Assembly (NCBI RefSeq): GCF_030273125.1
Contig: NC_081526.1
Span: 27,772,659-27,836,658, forward strand
Direction of reading: 5' to 3'
DNA from: Centropristis striata
Lineage: Eukaryota > Chordata > Actinopteri > Perciformes > Serranidae
Length of the DNA: 64,000 nt
The position numbers and the translations under genes are program-made. Below the pieces are notes generated by a model. The model did no database searches. It saw only the letters and a list, made by a program, of their open reading frames with translations, and was not told the DNA's origin. Numbering within the stretch: the stretch's first letter is position 1; every line of letters begins with the position of its first letter. Below are positions 49,496 to 64,000 of the stretch, one piece after another.

Positions 49496-49907
49496 CCCTT
49501 TATCACGCAAAGAACCATATTTGGTAACTTGAGCCAATCAGTAAATCATACAAGATTCAAGCTTTCCTTTATTGTCATTGTATTAAAATAGTATACAACT
49601 AAATTTACGTGTGCTTCTCATATATAAGGTGTTTTAAAAAAGAAATTCAGGCATTATGCAAAGTAGTCTAAAAAGATAATAAATAGTTTAAAGGTAAAAG
49701 ATAAAGTGGTGATGGATGCAAATTATGTGTTACTGTCTATTTATGGTTGCTGTGGGAAAGAGACTATAATAAATCTAATAATAATAATGACTCAATTGAC
49801 CTCGAATTGCAATATAAAAATGAAATATTTTGCGAAAAGTCTTGCAATATCCTCCAGTATCACTTCAGGGTTGATATTTTCAATTTCCAGGAGTGCCCTA
49901 TAAAGGG
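49496..49907. mobile_element. TTAA-flanked element with CCCTTTAT ends
   Basis: TTAA at 49492-49495 and 49908-49911; ends CCCTTTATCACG and CCCTATAAAGGG give a short inverted CCCTTTAT. It contains an inverted LINE tail (49549-49760). Fits a piggyBac-like insertion site, although the short TIR makes this less certain. Confidence 0.55.
49549..49760 (-). mobile_element. LINE 3' tail (L2-like), minus strand
   Basis: Reverse complement of the tail seen at 32730-33285: ACAAGATTCAAGCTTTCCTT, ATTGTCATTGTATTAAAATA, ATAAAGTGGTGATGGATGCA and AATAAATAGTTTAAAGGT... all have counterparts. It lacks the hAT insertion, so it is an approximate empty site for 32827-33166. Confidence 0.65.
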
Positions 49908-49911
49908 TTAA

Positions 49912-50525
49912 GGAGCATGGTTGACTGTCATAGTGTAGAATGTTTTAACTATACTTTTATCAATAGGCTGTATGAGGCAGGACTTTGGGCACATTTGAAC
50001 ACCCCACTGATAATTTCTTGTGTGGTTCCAGTGACCGGAATGTGAGACAAATTAAAATTACACAAAATCTGTATGTTTTCGCTTTAGATACTGTTGATGC
50101 CAGAAATGTCTCTGTAAGTGATGTAATGTCAATGTGTTATACATCCCACCAGAGGGAAAATGAACATAAAACGGAGTGCAATGTTGTAAAACACAATGGA
50201 GCATTTTTATGACTTCATGAATAGCTGAATGTTACGGACATGTGGTCTCCACACACAGAATTCAGCTGAAGTAGCCTACAGTTTATGCCACTGGAAAATG
50301 GAATGAACCATGTTGGGTGTCAGACAAAGTCTCTTTTTTCCCACTTTACGTTTCCCCCATTCTGTTCTCTTTATCAGGAACATTTAGTTGCCCTGGCAGC
50401 AGTGCTGGGACTCAAGCAATTCACATTAATGTCATGGTGAAAAACTGTCTCAGCATGACATGGCATGTCCTAAGTAAAAAATACCTAAGGTTGATGATTT
50501 AGTCTGTCTTGTAAAGATTTCCCAT

Positions 50526-50581
<56 letters not shown>

Positions 50582-52765
50582 CTCTCCTGTGTATGTCCAG
50601 CATGTATTTGGATACCTTACACTATGTAAATGAAAAAACACAAATTCAAAAACAGAAAATATAGACATATTGTAATACTAATAAAAATCTATACATGTGC
50701 ATGTAGCTACAAGTACTTGCAAGTAGAAACATAGAATGAAACTGGGTTTTTTTTACCCCCAAATGATTTCACAACACAGCAAAAAAGGAAACATATTTAC
50801 AATATATTATATTACTCCGATATTTTCAAGCAATCACTTTCATAGGTCAAACTTTATTGGAGCTACATTGTTGTTGTTGAGGCCATCGAACACACTAGTG
50901 GCAATAAATCATCAGACAAAGTTGTACTCCGAGTAACCCCTCAGCACTCAAAGATGGTTTAAGACCTCTGGAGAAAAAAACCTGAAGTGTATTCCCTAAA
51001 ATCATGATTTACAGTACTATAAATAATTTGTTTACAATTCATAACTTTTCCAATTTTTGCATCTTGAACTGCACAAAGAGTTTATTGATCCCTAGTAAAT
51101 AAAGTTTCCGTTTGTCAGGGCCAGACCTCTGTTGACCCGGAGTCCCTGTGTTGTTCATGAGGAAAAGATGGATGGCACCAAGGGACAGCCCAGCATTATA
51201 CTAAAAAAGGAAAGCTTGACAAAGAAAGTGTCAATTTTACTAAACAAACCAAGTCAATTACTATGTTGAGGATGCCAAAGCTAAAACGTCACTTTAAATT
51301 GTTTTAAGGGAAATGATCACAGCAATATAAGAAAAAAAAGTTAACGGCTAAATTGGGGCATTAAATACAACAAGATGTGCCCTGGACCCTGTGAGGCATT
51401 GATGAAGTATGAGTGAAGTTTTTTGGACTTTGAAGCTCAGCTATTTATTAAATTAGGAACATTTAATTAAATTGTCACATTTTAACATTCAACTTTACTG
51501 TTTTATTGGCGAGTGTGTGCATTACAAAACAGCCAAATTCAATCTTCCAATTACTCTATACAATAAGTTGTGATGGTGGGTTGGGTCAAGAACATTAAGC
51601 CTTTTGTTTTGTCAGCGCTGAATGTGAATATTTACTGAGTGCAAAGCAGATAATAATGTGAACAATTGAGAATATCTTGTGTTATAGTTACTGGCCACAG
51701 TATTCATTCAGATATAGAGGAAAATACTTAATTTACAAAGGAAACATGGAGCAAACTGTAACATGACAAAGATTGTGAGCTGTCATGGTCATATAAGACC
51801 TTCAGACCTTGCATAAAACAAACATGAGAACATGTGATTATCCTTCGTGTGTTATGATCAGTAACCTATGCTCTCTGTGTCCTAACAGAAGTCTAAGGCT
51901 GACTCTTATGGTACATCACAGAGATAATCTGCAGAAGATGTCTTAGCAGTAATTATGTTTAATCCAGTCTTGTGTGGATAATAACCCTGAAAGTTTTCAC
52001 AGTTCATTAAATACTGACAGTCAAGATGTTATGATAAAGTACAGCAAGGGTGCATGTGTGTATGGACACACAAAATACTTAAGGGTAAATGTTGTATATT
52101 TTGTCTGCACGTTCATGCAAGCGTGTGTGTGTGTTTGTGTGTGTGTCTATACATGTGTTTATGTATGTGAATTAGTGTGCTTGCACATTCCTGGCCATTC
52201 AAAAGCATGTTTAATAAGCTTTACTTTGACGTGCCCTCGCAATGAACTTGCAAATCAGCATCGTTTGACTTCTTAGCTTTTGACATGGCTGCCAGTCAGC
52301 ATCAGTGGTTGGATGAAACCAGAGCTGCTGCCCTCAGAGGATCTTCTCTCACCCTTTCTCTTCCTCCCCCCTCCCTCTCCCCTCTTTACTGCTCTGTCTT
52401 ATTCATTCTGTTCCTCTCTCCCAGCAGCTCCCTGCTCCGGCCAGGTAAATCTGTTTCATATGACTTTGCAAAAGGGGCCCTCTGCAAAGGTTAACACAAA
52501 GGTGGAAAACCAAGATCAGAGAAAAGTGCATGCCAATAAGGAGTGTTTCCTAGAATGGTGCCCCTACCTGTGGCAGTTCAATATGTCTTAATATCTAAAC
52601 ATAAAAATTACCGTTTTAAACACGTGGTTAATGTTGTGAAACGGTTGCAGTTTGGTTATAGGTTTAGGCACCAGAACTACTTGATTATATATCAGCAACA
52701 AAAGTACTAACTCAGGTTTAGGAAAAGATCATGGTTTGGGATTAAATAACATATTTTTAAATTAC
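49912..52765. other. intergenic, nothing recognised
   Basis: A (GT)n tract lies at 50529-50581 and GT-rich sequence at 52120-52170. A C/T-rich run at 52350-52435 ends in CCCAGCAG, but only an 18-base segment precedes a GT, so no exon is claimed. Confidence 0.35.
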
Positions 52766-52769
52766 TTAA

Positions 52770-53722
52770 CCCATTAAGGCCTAAAACGCCTGGAAAAAAT
52801 GCCTGGAAAACCTACGGGCGATTTTGAAAGGTTTTTCTGGAAATTCAACAGAAGATTTTTCAGCCTCTGTAGCAGATAGAAATTAAATTCAAAAAGTATT
52901 TGAGAGCTTATACATGTGGCTTTCACAAGAAGTTGAGCTTATTTGTCCAAACCTTCAATAAAGTTTTTTTTAAAATCAACAAACTCAGCAAATGTTACTT
53001 TTGACTGAATAAAAATCCTATGCATAATACTAATACATGCCCATTAGCAAGATGCAAACATGATATGACCATTGGAAGAAATAGACATAGTTCTCATTAG
53101 CCTACTGTAATAAAAAAATAAAATAATAATTATCATAATAATAATAATAATAATAATAAATAATAATAATACATTTTATATATTGCACTTTTCAGGGTAC
53201 TCAACGACGCATAAAGTAATATAAGAAATAAACAGTCATGATTTCTTATATCATCATCACAATCAATTAGTATTATTATTGTTATTATCTCCAGATGGCC
53301 ACAAATCTGTCTGTTCTTCGGTGAAAATATGTCGTCTAAAAACATATTCCTCATCCATAAATCCCGGTCGATTGGTTCCGAGGGTTCAAAGTCCGGAACA
53401 GCAATATAATCATCGGTGCTGTTTTCATCAAGATCGATTCCGTCACTTACTTCTGAGCTCCTCCGCTATAGTCGTCTTCCGGCATGATTTCAAAGTTCAG
53501 GAAAAGTCCAATGTTGCATTGCGACACTCCCGCATGTATTCTGATCATGTTCTGATGCATTTCCCGTCATTGATGCATTTCATTGACCGAAAAAAGGGGG
53601 GAAAAAACTACAAATACTACAAAACGACGTATTTGCTTTCCCGGCCTTAATGGTAGAATAACGCAACAGCAATCCCGGTTTTAATGGTAGAAATGCGGTA
53701 ATGCTTTCCCGGCTTAAATGGG
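52770..53722 (-). mobile_element. TTAA-flanked piggyBac-like element with ORF remnant
   Basis: TTAA at 52766-52769 and 53723-53726. Left CCCATTAAGGCCTAAAACGC and right CCCGGCTTAAATGGG give an imperfect CCCATT(T)AAG inverted repeat. On the minus strand near 53330-53490 there is an ATG followed by an acidic reading frame (MPEDDYSGG, then after a one-base frame break DGIDLDENSTDDY and FEPSEPIDRDLW) ending near 53327. Acidic N-termini are usual in piggyBac transposases (family knowledge). The catalytic domain is absent. An (AAT)n run is at 53138-53170. Confidence 0.65.
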
Positions 53723-53869
53723 TTAATTATATGGGAATGTTCTGTACGTATGTGACATAGTTATGTTTATTGCATAAAGTTAAAATAACTCAAAGTTGAC
53801 ATTTCAGACAGGAAACAAACAATGGTCTTGGCAATCAAATACATGTTTGTCTGACCCATCCATCTACGG

Positions 53870-54405
53870 CAGGGGTCGGCAACCTTTACTAACATAAGAG
53901 CCATTGTCTACCAAAACAAGAGACAACCTTAAGACCCAAAAACTTATTTAGAGCCTCAGAACAAAGATAAAACAGCCTACTAAGCCTAAATTACCAACAT
54001 AAATAACAGGTTATAATGAGCATTTATTTATATGATTTTGTTAGATGTCAGAGACTGGAAACCGAACAAATATATCAGGAGGTTTAGAATTGAAAGCTAG
54101 CCTACTAGGGAAACTCAAAAGGTAACTTGAAGTTGGAAAAATTCAGACAGCACCGGCTCGTAGACTTTCATAAGCTATAATGCACATTTTAGTTCATTAA
54201 AATGTTTTTAAAACATTTTTGCTGCCGTATATAATCTACACATTATTACAATTGAAGAATACAAATTTATTTGGGCTTACACCAATAATAAATTATATTT
54301 GAAATGTCAAGAAATTAACATTTAATTGAGTACACTTTCTTTGTCACAGCCACAGGGAGCCACTGCAGTTGGTCTGAAGAGCCACATGTGGCTCAGCAAA
54401 CCTCA
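53870..54405. mobile_element. hAT-like repeat, CAGGGGTCGGCAACC end
   Basis: Left end CAGGGGTCGGCAACCTTTAC at 53870 is a classic hAT-type terminus; the right part contains GAGCCACATGTGGCTC (54380-54395), the palindromic subterminal word of this class. The right terminus itself is missing or diverged, so the target duplication cannot be read. No transposase. Confidence 0.6.
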
Positions 54406-54409
54406 ATGG

Positions 54410-54545
54410 ACTTTGTCACTCTTAATACTACGTCACCTGGCTTCCTCTGGTTGCCGCCATGTTTTATATGACCACTAGAGGGCACTGCCTAACAATAAAG
54501 GTAAAATTGGGTCATAATTAGCTGCTTGTACAAATTACCTGAGTG
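54410..54545 (+). repeat. short interspersed repeat, copy 1
   Basis: Contains GGACTTTGTCACTCTTAATAC, GACCACTAGAGGGCACTGCC, AACAATAAA and TCATAATTAGCTGCTTGTAC, in the same order as the copy at 57630-57760. Non-coding, family unnamed here. Confidence 0.55.
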
Positions 54546-55145
54546 TGTGCCACTGAATTCTTCATGCAGTATTCCTGGGTATGGTGTATCTAAATTATCC
54601 CCAAAATGTCTGTCCTATATATATTGAGCAGTTCAATCAAACTTCATAATATCCGTCCCATAACAGATTACAGTTTGGCTTCTCTGTTTTCAGAGCTCTC
54701 ATTTTCCCCAGCCAGGAATTGGCAAATGGGATTGCTGGTTGTTGCCAAGTTACAAAAGGTGAAAGGTTAAGGAATGCCTCACCCTGTGATGGTGTTTTCG
54801 GAGAAGACCGCTCACTCCTGGATACTTAGAACATGCTTGTCTTAGCAAGGAATCAAACAATGATGATTTGGCTCTGTCTCTTGTTTGACTCTTGTCTCTC
54901 AGTCTGTGCCTTCTCTCTCACTCTTAAAGTTTTATCTCTGAAATGTCTCGGCTTCTTCATGTCTGGTTTGTCTCTGTCTCCCTCTGGCTTTATCTCTGTG
55001 TCCTCACTTTTTTTCTCCGCCAGTCCGTCTTTCAGTCCTTTTCTGATTTCACTGGTTCGGTTGCTGCTGTGTGCTTTAACAGATTGTTCAGTCTAAAATA
55101 GTCGACTACTATGTGAGTGCCAACAAAGCATTACTAGTCCAAGAA
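54546..55145. other. intergenic, nothing recognised
   Basis: A C/T-rich stretch at 54860-55060 gives a serine/leucine-rich frame without domain. No gene supported. Confidence 0.35.
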
Positions 55146-57629
<2,484 letters not shown>

Positions 57630-57760
57630 GTGGACCTTGTCACTCTTTATACTCCGTTTCCTCATTTCTGCCCTGTGTCTTTAAACTACGGCCACTGGAG
57701 GGCCCTGTCAAACAATAAACAGTTATATGGGTCTTAATAAGCTGCTGAACAAACAACATA
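57630..57760 (+). repeat. short interspersed repeat, copy 2
   Basis: TGGACCTTGTCACTCTTTAT, GGCCACTGGAGGGCCCTGTC, AACAATAAA and TCTTAATAAGCTGCTGAAC parallel the copy at 54410-54545. Confidence 0.55.
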
Positions 57761-60700
57761 TGGAGTTGTTTTTGGGGGTGGACAGTCTCCTGGTATTAGT
57801 CTTAATATCTCATTTTTGGTGGCAAGTGGTTTCCTTTGTAAGTAAACACATTTGGAAATGCTCTGTCACTGTTTAGGGTGGGAAAGAAGTGTGTGAGTGT
57901 GTCTGTATGTGATTGTGGTGGGGAGGTACAGCTCACACACACACATGCAAATGTTTGACTCGATGCCGTGGAAACGGGCGATGTTTGGTCCTGATAGTTT
58001 CTCTCTCTCTTTAATTGTGGGGAAATGGGTTTCAGATGTTACTGCGCGACTGATCACTTTGGGCCCCGCTCGGCCCCGTCATGTCCTCCCAAACCACATC
58101 AAGGAACCCAGGGCTGATGTGGGACGATAGCAGCCCAGCGAAGGAGGCCCACTGCAGGGATAAAATGCTCCTCTGGGTGCCCTTGCAATAACAGGATCCA
58201 CATTAGCAGTAGCCGTGTGATCTGTCTGCTAAGCTAGGCAGCATGTGTTGCTGCCTACCGTGTGATATGTGATGCTACTGCACAAAAACAATGATTCAGA
58301 CATGATTGGAGCAAATGATTTTCTGCTGTACTTTGGTGAATGTAGCTGGGTTCCGATATCTTTGATAGCTGATATAAGTAACTTACTTAACTCTTAAATT
58401 AATGTTGGTGTTAGGGGCTTCTCTGTTTGTTTGCCTGCTGCACAGGAGAGGGTAGAGGCCAGGGTCATCTACAGAGCTGTGTATTGACCACATAGGATGA
58501 TGCAGGTTTGAGATTAACTGATTGAGTGTTTACATTTGTGGTAAATGCCAATTAAAAAAACATAAAGCTACATTAAAAACTTCACAAGTGCAATCAAACT
58601 AATGAAAACTGTCCTCCACATATTTTCAGCACCTGTTGGAGAGATGGTGGATCATTGTGGGTGTAACAAACCCACATTCCAGTAATAGAGCCTTTTGGTT
58701 GCTTTGGTTTGTTTTCCTTGGATGACTCCTTACCCCTGGGTGAGGACTCTGGTAATTCACATGGGAGAATGTCGGGGTTGATGTCATGTGTTCCAGCTTT
58801 AAGAGCGGGAGGAAGAGAAAGACAAAGACGGAGAAAGAGGGGAAATATGGGATGTAATGCTGCCCTCTGCTGTTGGGTAAGACAAGGATCAAATCTGACT
58901 TCTGGATAGAGTAACAGCCCTTTTACAAAAATGACAACTGGCATTTAAAGGTTTCACCTCCTATGCAAAAAGCCCATATGAAAACTAATACAAATATTGC
59001 ACTATATTATGGTGGGAAATACATGTATATTCCTAAGTACAATTCTCAGGTACTTAAACTTTACTTGACCCTATATTCTTTAGCCTTCCACTGCATTTGT
59101 TGTGTGTTTTTGTGTTGATGTGATAGTGGGATGGAGAGGAAAAAAGGAGGGGAGGAGGATGTGGGAGGGAGGGGAAGTTAGATAGCCACCAGTTGATAGA
59201 AATGTATCAGCCAGCTGGCCAGCAGCCGCAGTTCTGTGGAGCTGATCTCTGGCTCAGAGAAAATACAACAGCCAGAGGCAAGAGGGGGGCTGAAAGGAGC
59301 ATATATGCATTTCAGTTCACAGGGCTGTTGAGTTTTGTTGCAGTTAAAAGGGATATTTATATAGCATATTTTCTTTGTCTGGAATAGATAGTTCACAATG
59401 GCAGAGCTAATGGTTTTCTAGTTTGTGAGTTGAACACGCACCTGCAACTTTGCAAACATGTGACTTTGTGTGGTGAGCCCTTAATGAATGAAGTACAATA
59501 GAAAGCAAGTGAATAATAGTTACTAAAATAAATACAATATACATTATGCAGTTTTATTTGTAATTCAGACACAAATCCACAGAAACCAGGGCAGAATACA
59601 GTGCCTCTGCCCTGTGGGCATGATAAGCCCACAGACAAAAACATTAAACATCTGTTACCCATATTTTGTGAACCTTTCCAAGAGGAGCAATCCGAGGTTA
59701 CTCTAAGAAGGTCATCATCACTTCAATCTCTGTCTCTTTCCAACCAAACTCTCTCTCTCCCTGTCCTCCTCCTGCTCTCTTTCAGTAGCTCCTATTGAGC
59801 ATCAAAGCCTCAACACTCTGGTCCTATGGAGCAGGAATCTTCCTTCTGTGTCAACAGCACTCCAGTCCTTCCCGACTGTGAAACAGATTGAATTTGAACC
59901 TACGTGTGAACCTTAACATCTATACTGTATTGAGCCAAAAGGAAATTAGGGGGCGGAAAGAAGTTTATCTTGTTTGGGGTCTAAAGCACAAAGACAGCAT
60001 GGAGGAGAACAGATCACCAGTTTTTTTTTGTAAAAAAGGTCTGAGGTATTCTTCTCAAATGTTCAATGTAATGGCATAGCTCTACAGGACAGGCTCACAT
60101 TTCATTAAACACAGATATATATTTAAAGGTTCTTAAATCAATCCTGATGCTCTCTGACAGAAATATTTGAATTTAAAATGTGTGGATAAAATATGGTCTT
60201 CTGTGAAGACAATAAAAAGAAGTTCCCATTTGTCATTGTAAAAACAACCCAATTTGTACAGCAGATTATTTGACTGATAATTGTGTTTATTAATAGGTGG
60301 TGCCCTCTAGTGGCCGTAGAAACTGTGAAGTTGCCAAGGCAGAAGTAAGGTTTTAGAATGGAATGCCAAAAGAACACCAAGCAGTGTTGAAGTGCGGCCT
60401 GAAACAAGCTGCCATGGGATGATTACAAAGCGAAGTGGGGCCAAGTTAAACATAAGGATAGCTTAACTTTTAGTCGCCAGAAAATATCAACAGCCAGCCT
60501 GTAGCATGTTGACCTATATTACAAAAAATTCTTCTAACCTGAAACACAAGAATGCACCTCCTGGTTGCAAAAAAAATGTATTATTGAAGCAAGCCTCACT
60601 TGGCCACTTCTTGGTATTTTTTCTGCGTAAACGACAAGGCAGAAGTGGGGATAGAGAGTAGAACGAAAAGGTCCACTTCGGGAAGGCAGAAAGGACTTTC

Positions 60701-60885
60701 ACTCAGGAGACCAGTGTTAGTGTTCCCAGTGAAAGTCAAACCCGTTATTTTAAGTTATGCATGCAATCTGACTTCTGTGCAGGTGTCAGCTTCTACATTT
60801 TACATCCCATTTTATATCACCATCTAATGTCTGGTAGTAGTTCATTTATGCCAAAATATTTTTCCTAAGCCTAACCATGTTCCTA
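57761..60885. other. intergenic, possible regulatory island
   Basis: Bases 58000-58280 are GC-richer, non-repetitive and may be a conserved non-coding element (inference). The minus frame 58594-58944 (116 codons) has no domain and overlaps open frames on both strands; not called. Nothing else recognised. Confidence 0.35.
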
Positions 60886-60893
60886 AACGTAAC

Positions 60894-61429
60894 GAGTGGT
60901 GGAATTTAACTAAGTACATTTACTTAAGTACTGTACTTAAGTACAATTCTGAGGTACTTGTACTTTACTTATGTGACTTTATACTTCTACTCCACTACAT
61001 TTAGAGGCAACTATTGTAGTTTTACTCCGCTACATTTAGCTGACAGCTTTAGTTGCTTTTCAGATCAAGATTGAACCCAAAAATGTGATTCATTTAGAGC
61101 GATTAGACTTTTTTTTTTAAATAAAACCTCATAAAGGTATATTAAGTAGTAAAAATGAGCCCTACCTTGAGAACATTAAAATGCTGCTTACATAAAAGCT
61201 TCAATAATAATAATCCAATAATATATTTGGAATATATAAAATCATCTTTGTGGGTCCACTCTGCATAATGAGTACTTTTACTTTTGATACTACTAAAATT
61301 TTAAAGCTCACAGTTTTGTACTTTTACTGATGTAAGTTTTGAATGCAGGACTTTTACTTGTAGTGGAGTACTTTCACAGTATTAGTACTTTTACTTAAGT
61401 AAGGAATCTGAATACTTTTCGCACCACTG
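60894..61429. mobile_element. hAT MITE, CAGTGGTGG family, copy 3
   Basis: Starts GAGTGGTGGAATTTAACTAA (one change from CAGTGGTGG) and ends CGCACCACTG. A perfect 8-bp duplication aacgtaac flanks it (60886-60893 and 61430-61437). It is in the opposite orientation to the copies at 6856 and 14669, judged by its TACATTTACTTAAGTAC start. Non-coding. Confidence 0.88.
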
Positions 61430-61437
61430 AACGTAAC

Positions 61438-63355
61438 CAAGTATTTTGTGGCCGAAGCCTAACACAACTGCTCCTGTTTCACAACATAAACCAAATGTTT
61501 AAAACTGTGACTGTCACGTTAAGGTATGAGAACCTGTTGACCCCTTTGCTACTGGTCCAAGTCCAAGAGGACACGTTGGTCCTCTTTGTCTGGAAGTCTG
61601 AGTGTGACGTGGTCTTCCAGACACAGAGGAGAGGATGAGAGGGGAAGGGGAGGAGAGGAGGGTTTATTTTGGAAGAACAAAGACGGGTTGGTAGGACTAG
61701 ACAACATGCCATCAAAGGCAGGGGTTGATGACAAGCAGAGAGAGTGTGTGCGTATGAGTGCATGTGTGTGCAAAAGTGAGGGAGTGTGGCTGTGTGTCTG
61801 TCACGGTACTATCTACAGTGCTGGGGCACGTTTATGAAGGGTTTGTTTTGTCTAGGGAGGACTTGGCCTTGAGGATCAACCCTGTCTATTAATGATGACA
61901 CATCATGTAGATACTTAAATGTACACACACACACACACTCACACACATATTGCAATACACACACTCACAAGGCTGATACTACTTAACAGCCAGACAAGGG
62001 CGCAGCCTGGTGGGCATGAAGAGTACTGTCACCAGCAGCTGAACTTCATGAACTCTAGGACTAAAAAGTACCTTTGCATGATTTTTACACCAAACTCTCC
62101 CTTAAACAGATAGATTGTGTCTTTCTACCACTTATGATAGTATTTTTGCATCTACTGTGTCTCCTTCAGTGCTTTATTGTAGGTAAATTATGCTTAAAGA
62201 TCATTTTTGACACATTTCTCATCGATTCACATTGATAGTTTAGCATCTTTGGACACTTTAGATCAACATCTTTAGAGTGCTGTGAGTTTGCACAGTTCTT
62301 GGCCACAACATTACTTTGCCAGGACGGAAACATGACAATTATTTAGTTACTTTCTAGGCAGCACACACATGCACAAAATTAAGCTAATCTATTTTTACTT
62401 GCATCTAAGAAAACAAAGACCAGACAAATTCTGCAGAAGCATTAAGGTTCTTTTAGCAGGGCTGAAATGTGTTTTCATGCAGATACCTGGGTTGCATGCA
62501 GTGAAAGTACCTAATTTTTCAAATCTGAATACTGAAAGACCTGTATAAAGGTAAGGTGTAAAGACATGTATTGAAGAGGAAATCTAAAAAGTTTAGATAA
62601 CTTTCAGAGTTTAATATATTAAAGCATAACTCCAATCAAGCAATTCCAACATCCATTTTTTTCAAGGAACCAGGACATTAGATTGCCTCTTTTTATTGGC
62701 AAACAATAACGGAATATCTACTGTATATCTGTAGATTATTTAATTTCTAGATCTGAAATGTTTTGGTATCAGAAAGAAAAAAATATACAATCACACAAAA
62801 ATATGTGATGGAAAATGTAAAGCCTTATTTGGAAATGTTTGTCCTTTTTCTTGTTTAGATTAAATCCTTCCTCTGAACATAGGGTTTCCACTCCAGAAAC
62901 TCCAGTTTTAGGTTTTTCTGCCGTGGCTTCCACCATACTGCTAGCTGTTTCTCTGGGTCTCTCCTCCTATCTTGCCCCCTTTAGCTTTGGCATGTTGACA
63001 TAAAACACATCACTTCCGTTGCACCAGCATGGAAATGTTGCCACAGACACCACAACTTTGGTATACTGCAAAATAAGAGAGCTTTCCCTGGTGGAGAAAG
63101 GCTTAATCAGCATTGTGTGAACTTGTTTGGCAAGAGCATGAATATATGGGCGCTTATATGTAAAAATCCTGCACTCCAGCTTTAATGATAAATAGACAAA
63201 CTAAAAGCTAGTCATATCAGACACTAGTCAGTTAGATCAATCACAGTATGTTTAATTTAAAAATTATTTCCAGACTTAGATTTTGTGTGCGAATATGTTC
63301 ATTCCTCATCCTTGCGTGGTGATAAAACATTAAGGACGATTTTTCTTCATACCAC
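61438..63355. other. intergenic, nothing recognised
   Basis: Short CA tract near 61922-61950. Frames at 61479-61837 lack domains. No gene or RNA supported. Confidence 0.35.
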
Positions 63356-63402
63356 TGTGTGTGTGTGTGTGTGTGTGTGTGTGAGTGTGAGTGTGAGTGT
63401 GA

Positions 63403-63445
<43 letters not shown>
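63356..63445. repeat. compound (GT)n(GAGTGT)n microsatellite
   Basis: Two GT arrays flank four GTGTGA-type units (63381-63405). Frames on both strands are artefacts of it. Confidence 0.95.
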
Positions 63446-64000
63446 TTGAATGAGAGATGGAGCCTATGTCTGTGTGTGTTCCCATCCGCCTTTTGCCTGC
63501 TCCAGATAACAGCTTCAAAGCATTTGAATGCTTATCGTCCCCTTGTTCTAATTATAGCAGTGAGCCACAACAGTTCAGCACAGAACTGCAGGCTGGTTTT
63601 ATGTGAGAGGAAAGACCTACATCCACCCGTAGCAGTGTGCGTGTGTGTGAGCGAGGGAGATCATAGACTTTGATCACCTGTCTGTGTCTGACTGAATCGG
63701 TGCAGCATTAAAGCCTTGTTTTGATATCGCTGCTTTTGTCTTTTGTTACATAATTCAATAGGAAGTAGCAGGTGGGGTTGTTTAACACCAGATGCTGCTT
63801 TTGTGTTGTTACATGTTACATGTGCTTGAACAGGGTGGCTACATTATAGCTTTGTCAGCTCCTGCTTCAAAGCCAGTGTCCTTAATTTGTTTCAATTGAT
63901 AATTTATCCATATGTGTATTAAAACACACACAACTGAACATTTAGTGTGATCAGGGCTTTTGCTGCTTTAGAATATGAACATTGCGATGGTCATACATAA
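63446..64000. other. intergenic, nothing recognised
   Basis: Bases 63480-63620 are non-repetitive and might be conserved regulatory sequence, which cannot be tested here. No exon seen up to the window end. Confidence 0.3.

Noticed and set aside
52350..52458. 18-base micro-exon after CCCAGCAG
   Set aside because: Too short and unsupported; a C/T-rich low-complexity run readily gives such acceptors.
53140..53170. CRISPR-like short repeat array
   Set aside because: It is a simple (AAT)n microsatellite; no spaced repeats occur anywhere in this eukaryotic window.
58594..58944. 116-codon minus-strand frame
   Set aside because: No recognisable family; both strands open here; no splice or promoter context.
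63330..63673. Frames rich in Cys-Val-Cys-Glu
   Set aside because: Produced by the compound GT/GAGTGT microsatellite.

Overview
The window looks like chromosomal DNA of a ray-finned (probably percomorph) fish. It has very low coding density, many (CA/GT)n microsatellites, several fish-type DNA transposons with clear terminal inverted repeats (TIRs) and target-site duplications (TSDs), tRNA-derived SINEs and LINE tails. Almost all short open frames are chance or microsatellite frames. The species call is inference from repeat content and the one protein-coding exon.

The only confident protein-coding sequence is the terminal coding exon of a Wnt10-class ligand gene, best matched to wnt10a, on the plus strand at 10781-11338. 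It has a strong pyrimidine tract and acceptor before it, the lipid-acceptor CHGTSGSC motif, the conserved C-terminal cysteine pattern and the terminal CK. Bases 1-10780 would then be the last intron, and I found no earlier Wnt exon there. The exon carries a large histidine/asparagine-rich insertion in a normally variable loop. Possible polyadenylation signals lie just after the stop and about 3.1 kb downstream.

From about 14.5 kb to 64 kb I can prove no gene. The region is a mosaic of intergenic DNA, mobile-element debris and a few GC-richer islands that could be conserved regulatory elements of the wnt10a neighbourhood (inference only). Two weak exon-like segments, near 25.55 kb and 29.25 kb, are recorded at low confidence.

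The mobile DNA is the most informative part. Three copies of a CAGTGGTGG-type hAT MITE have 8-bp TSDs. Other elements are a TAGGGCTGGGCG-type hAT inserted in a LINE tail, TTAA-flanked piggyBac-like elements, and a repeat with TAGCCTGG ends present twice (21079-22039 and 48388-49189). This last family has about 9-bp TSDs, a 3' subterminal hairpin and the 5' end of a RecQ-like helicase reading frame with a Walker A motif. Its second copy sits inside a hAT copy whose paralogue at 33 kb preserves the empty site. This helicase-bearing family is the best candidate here for something under-described.
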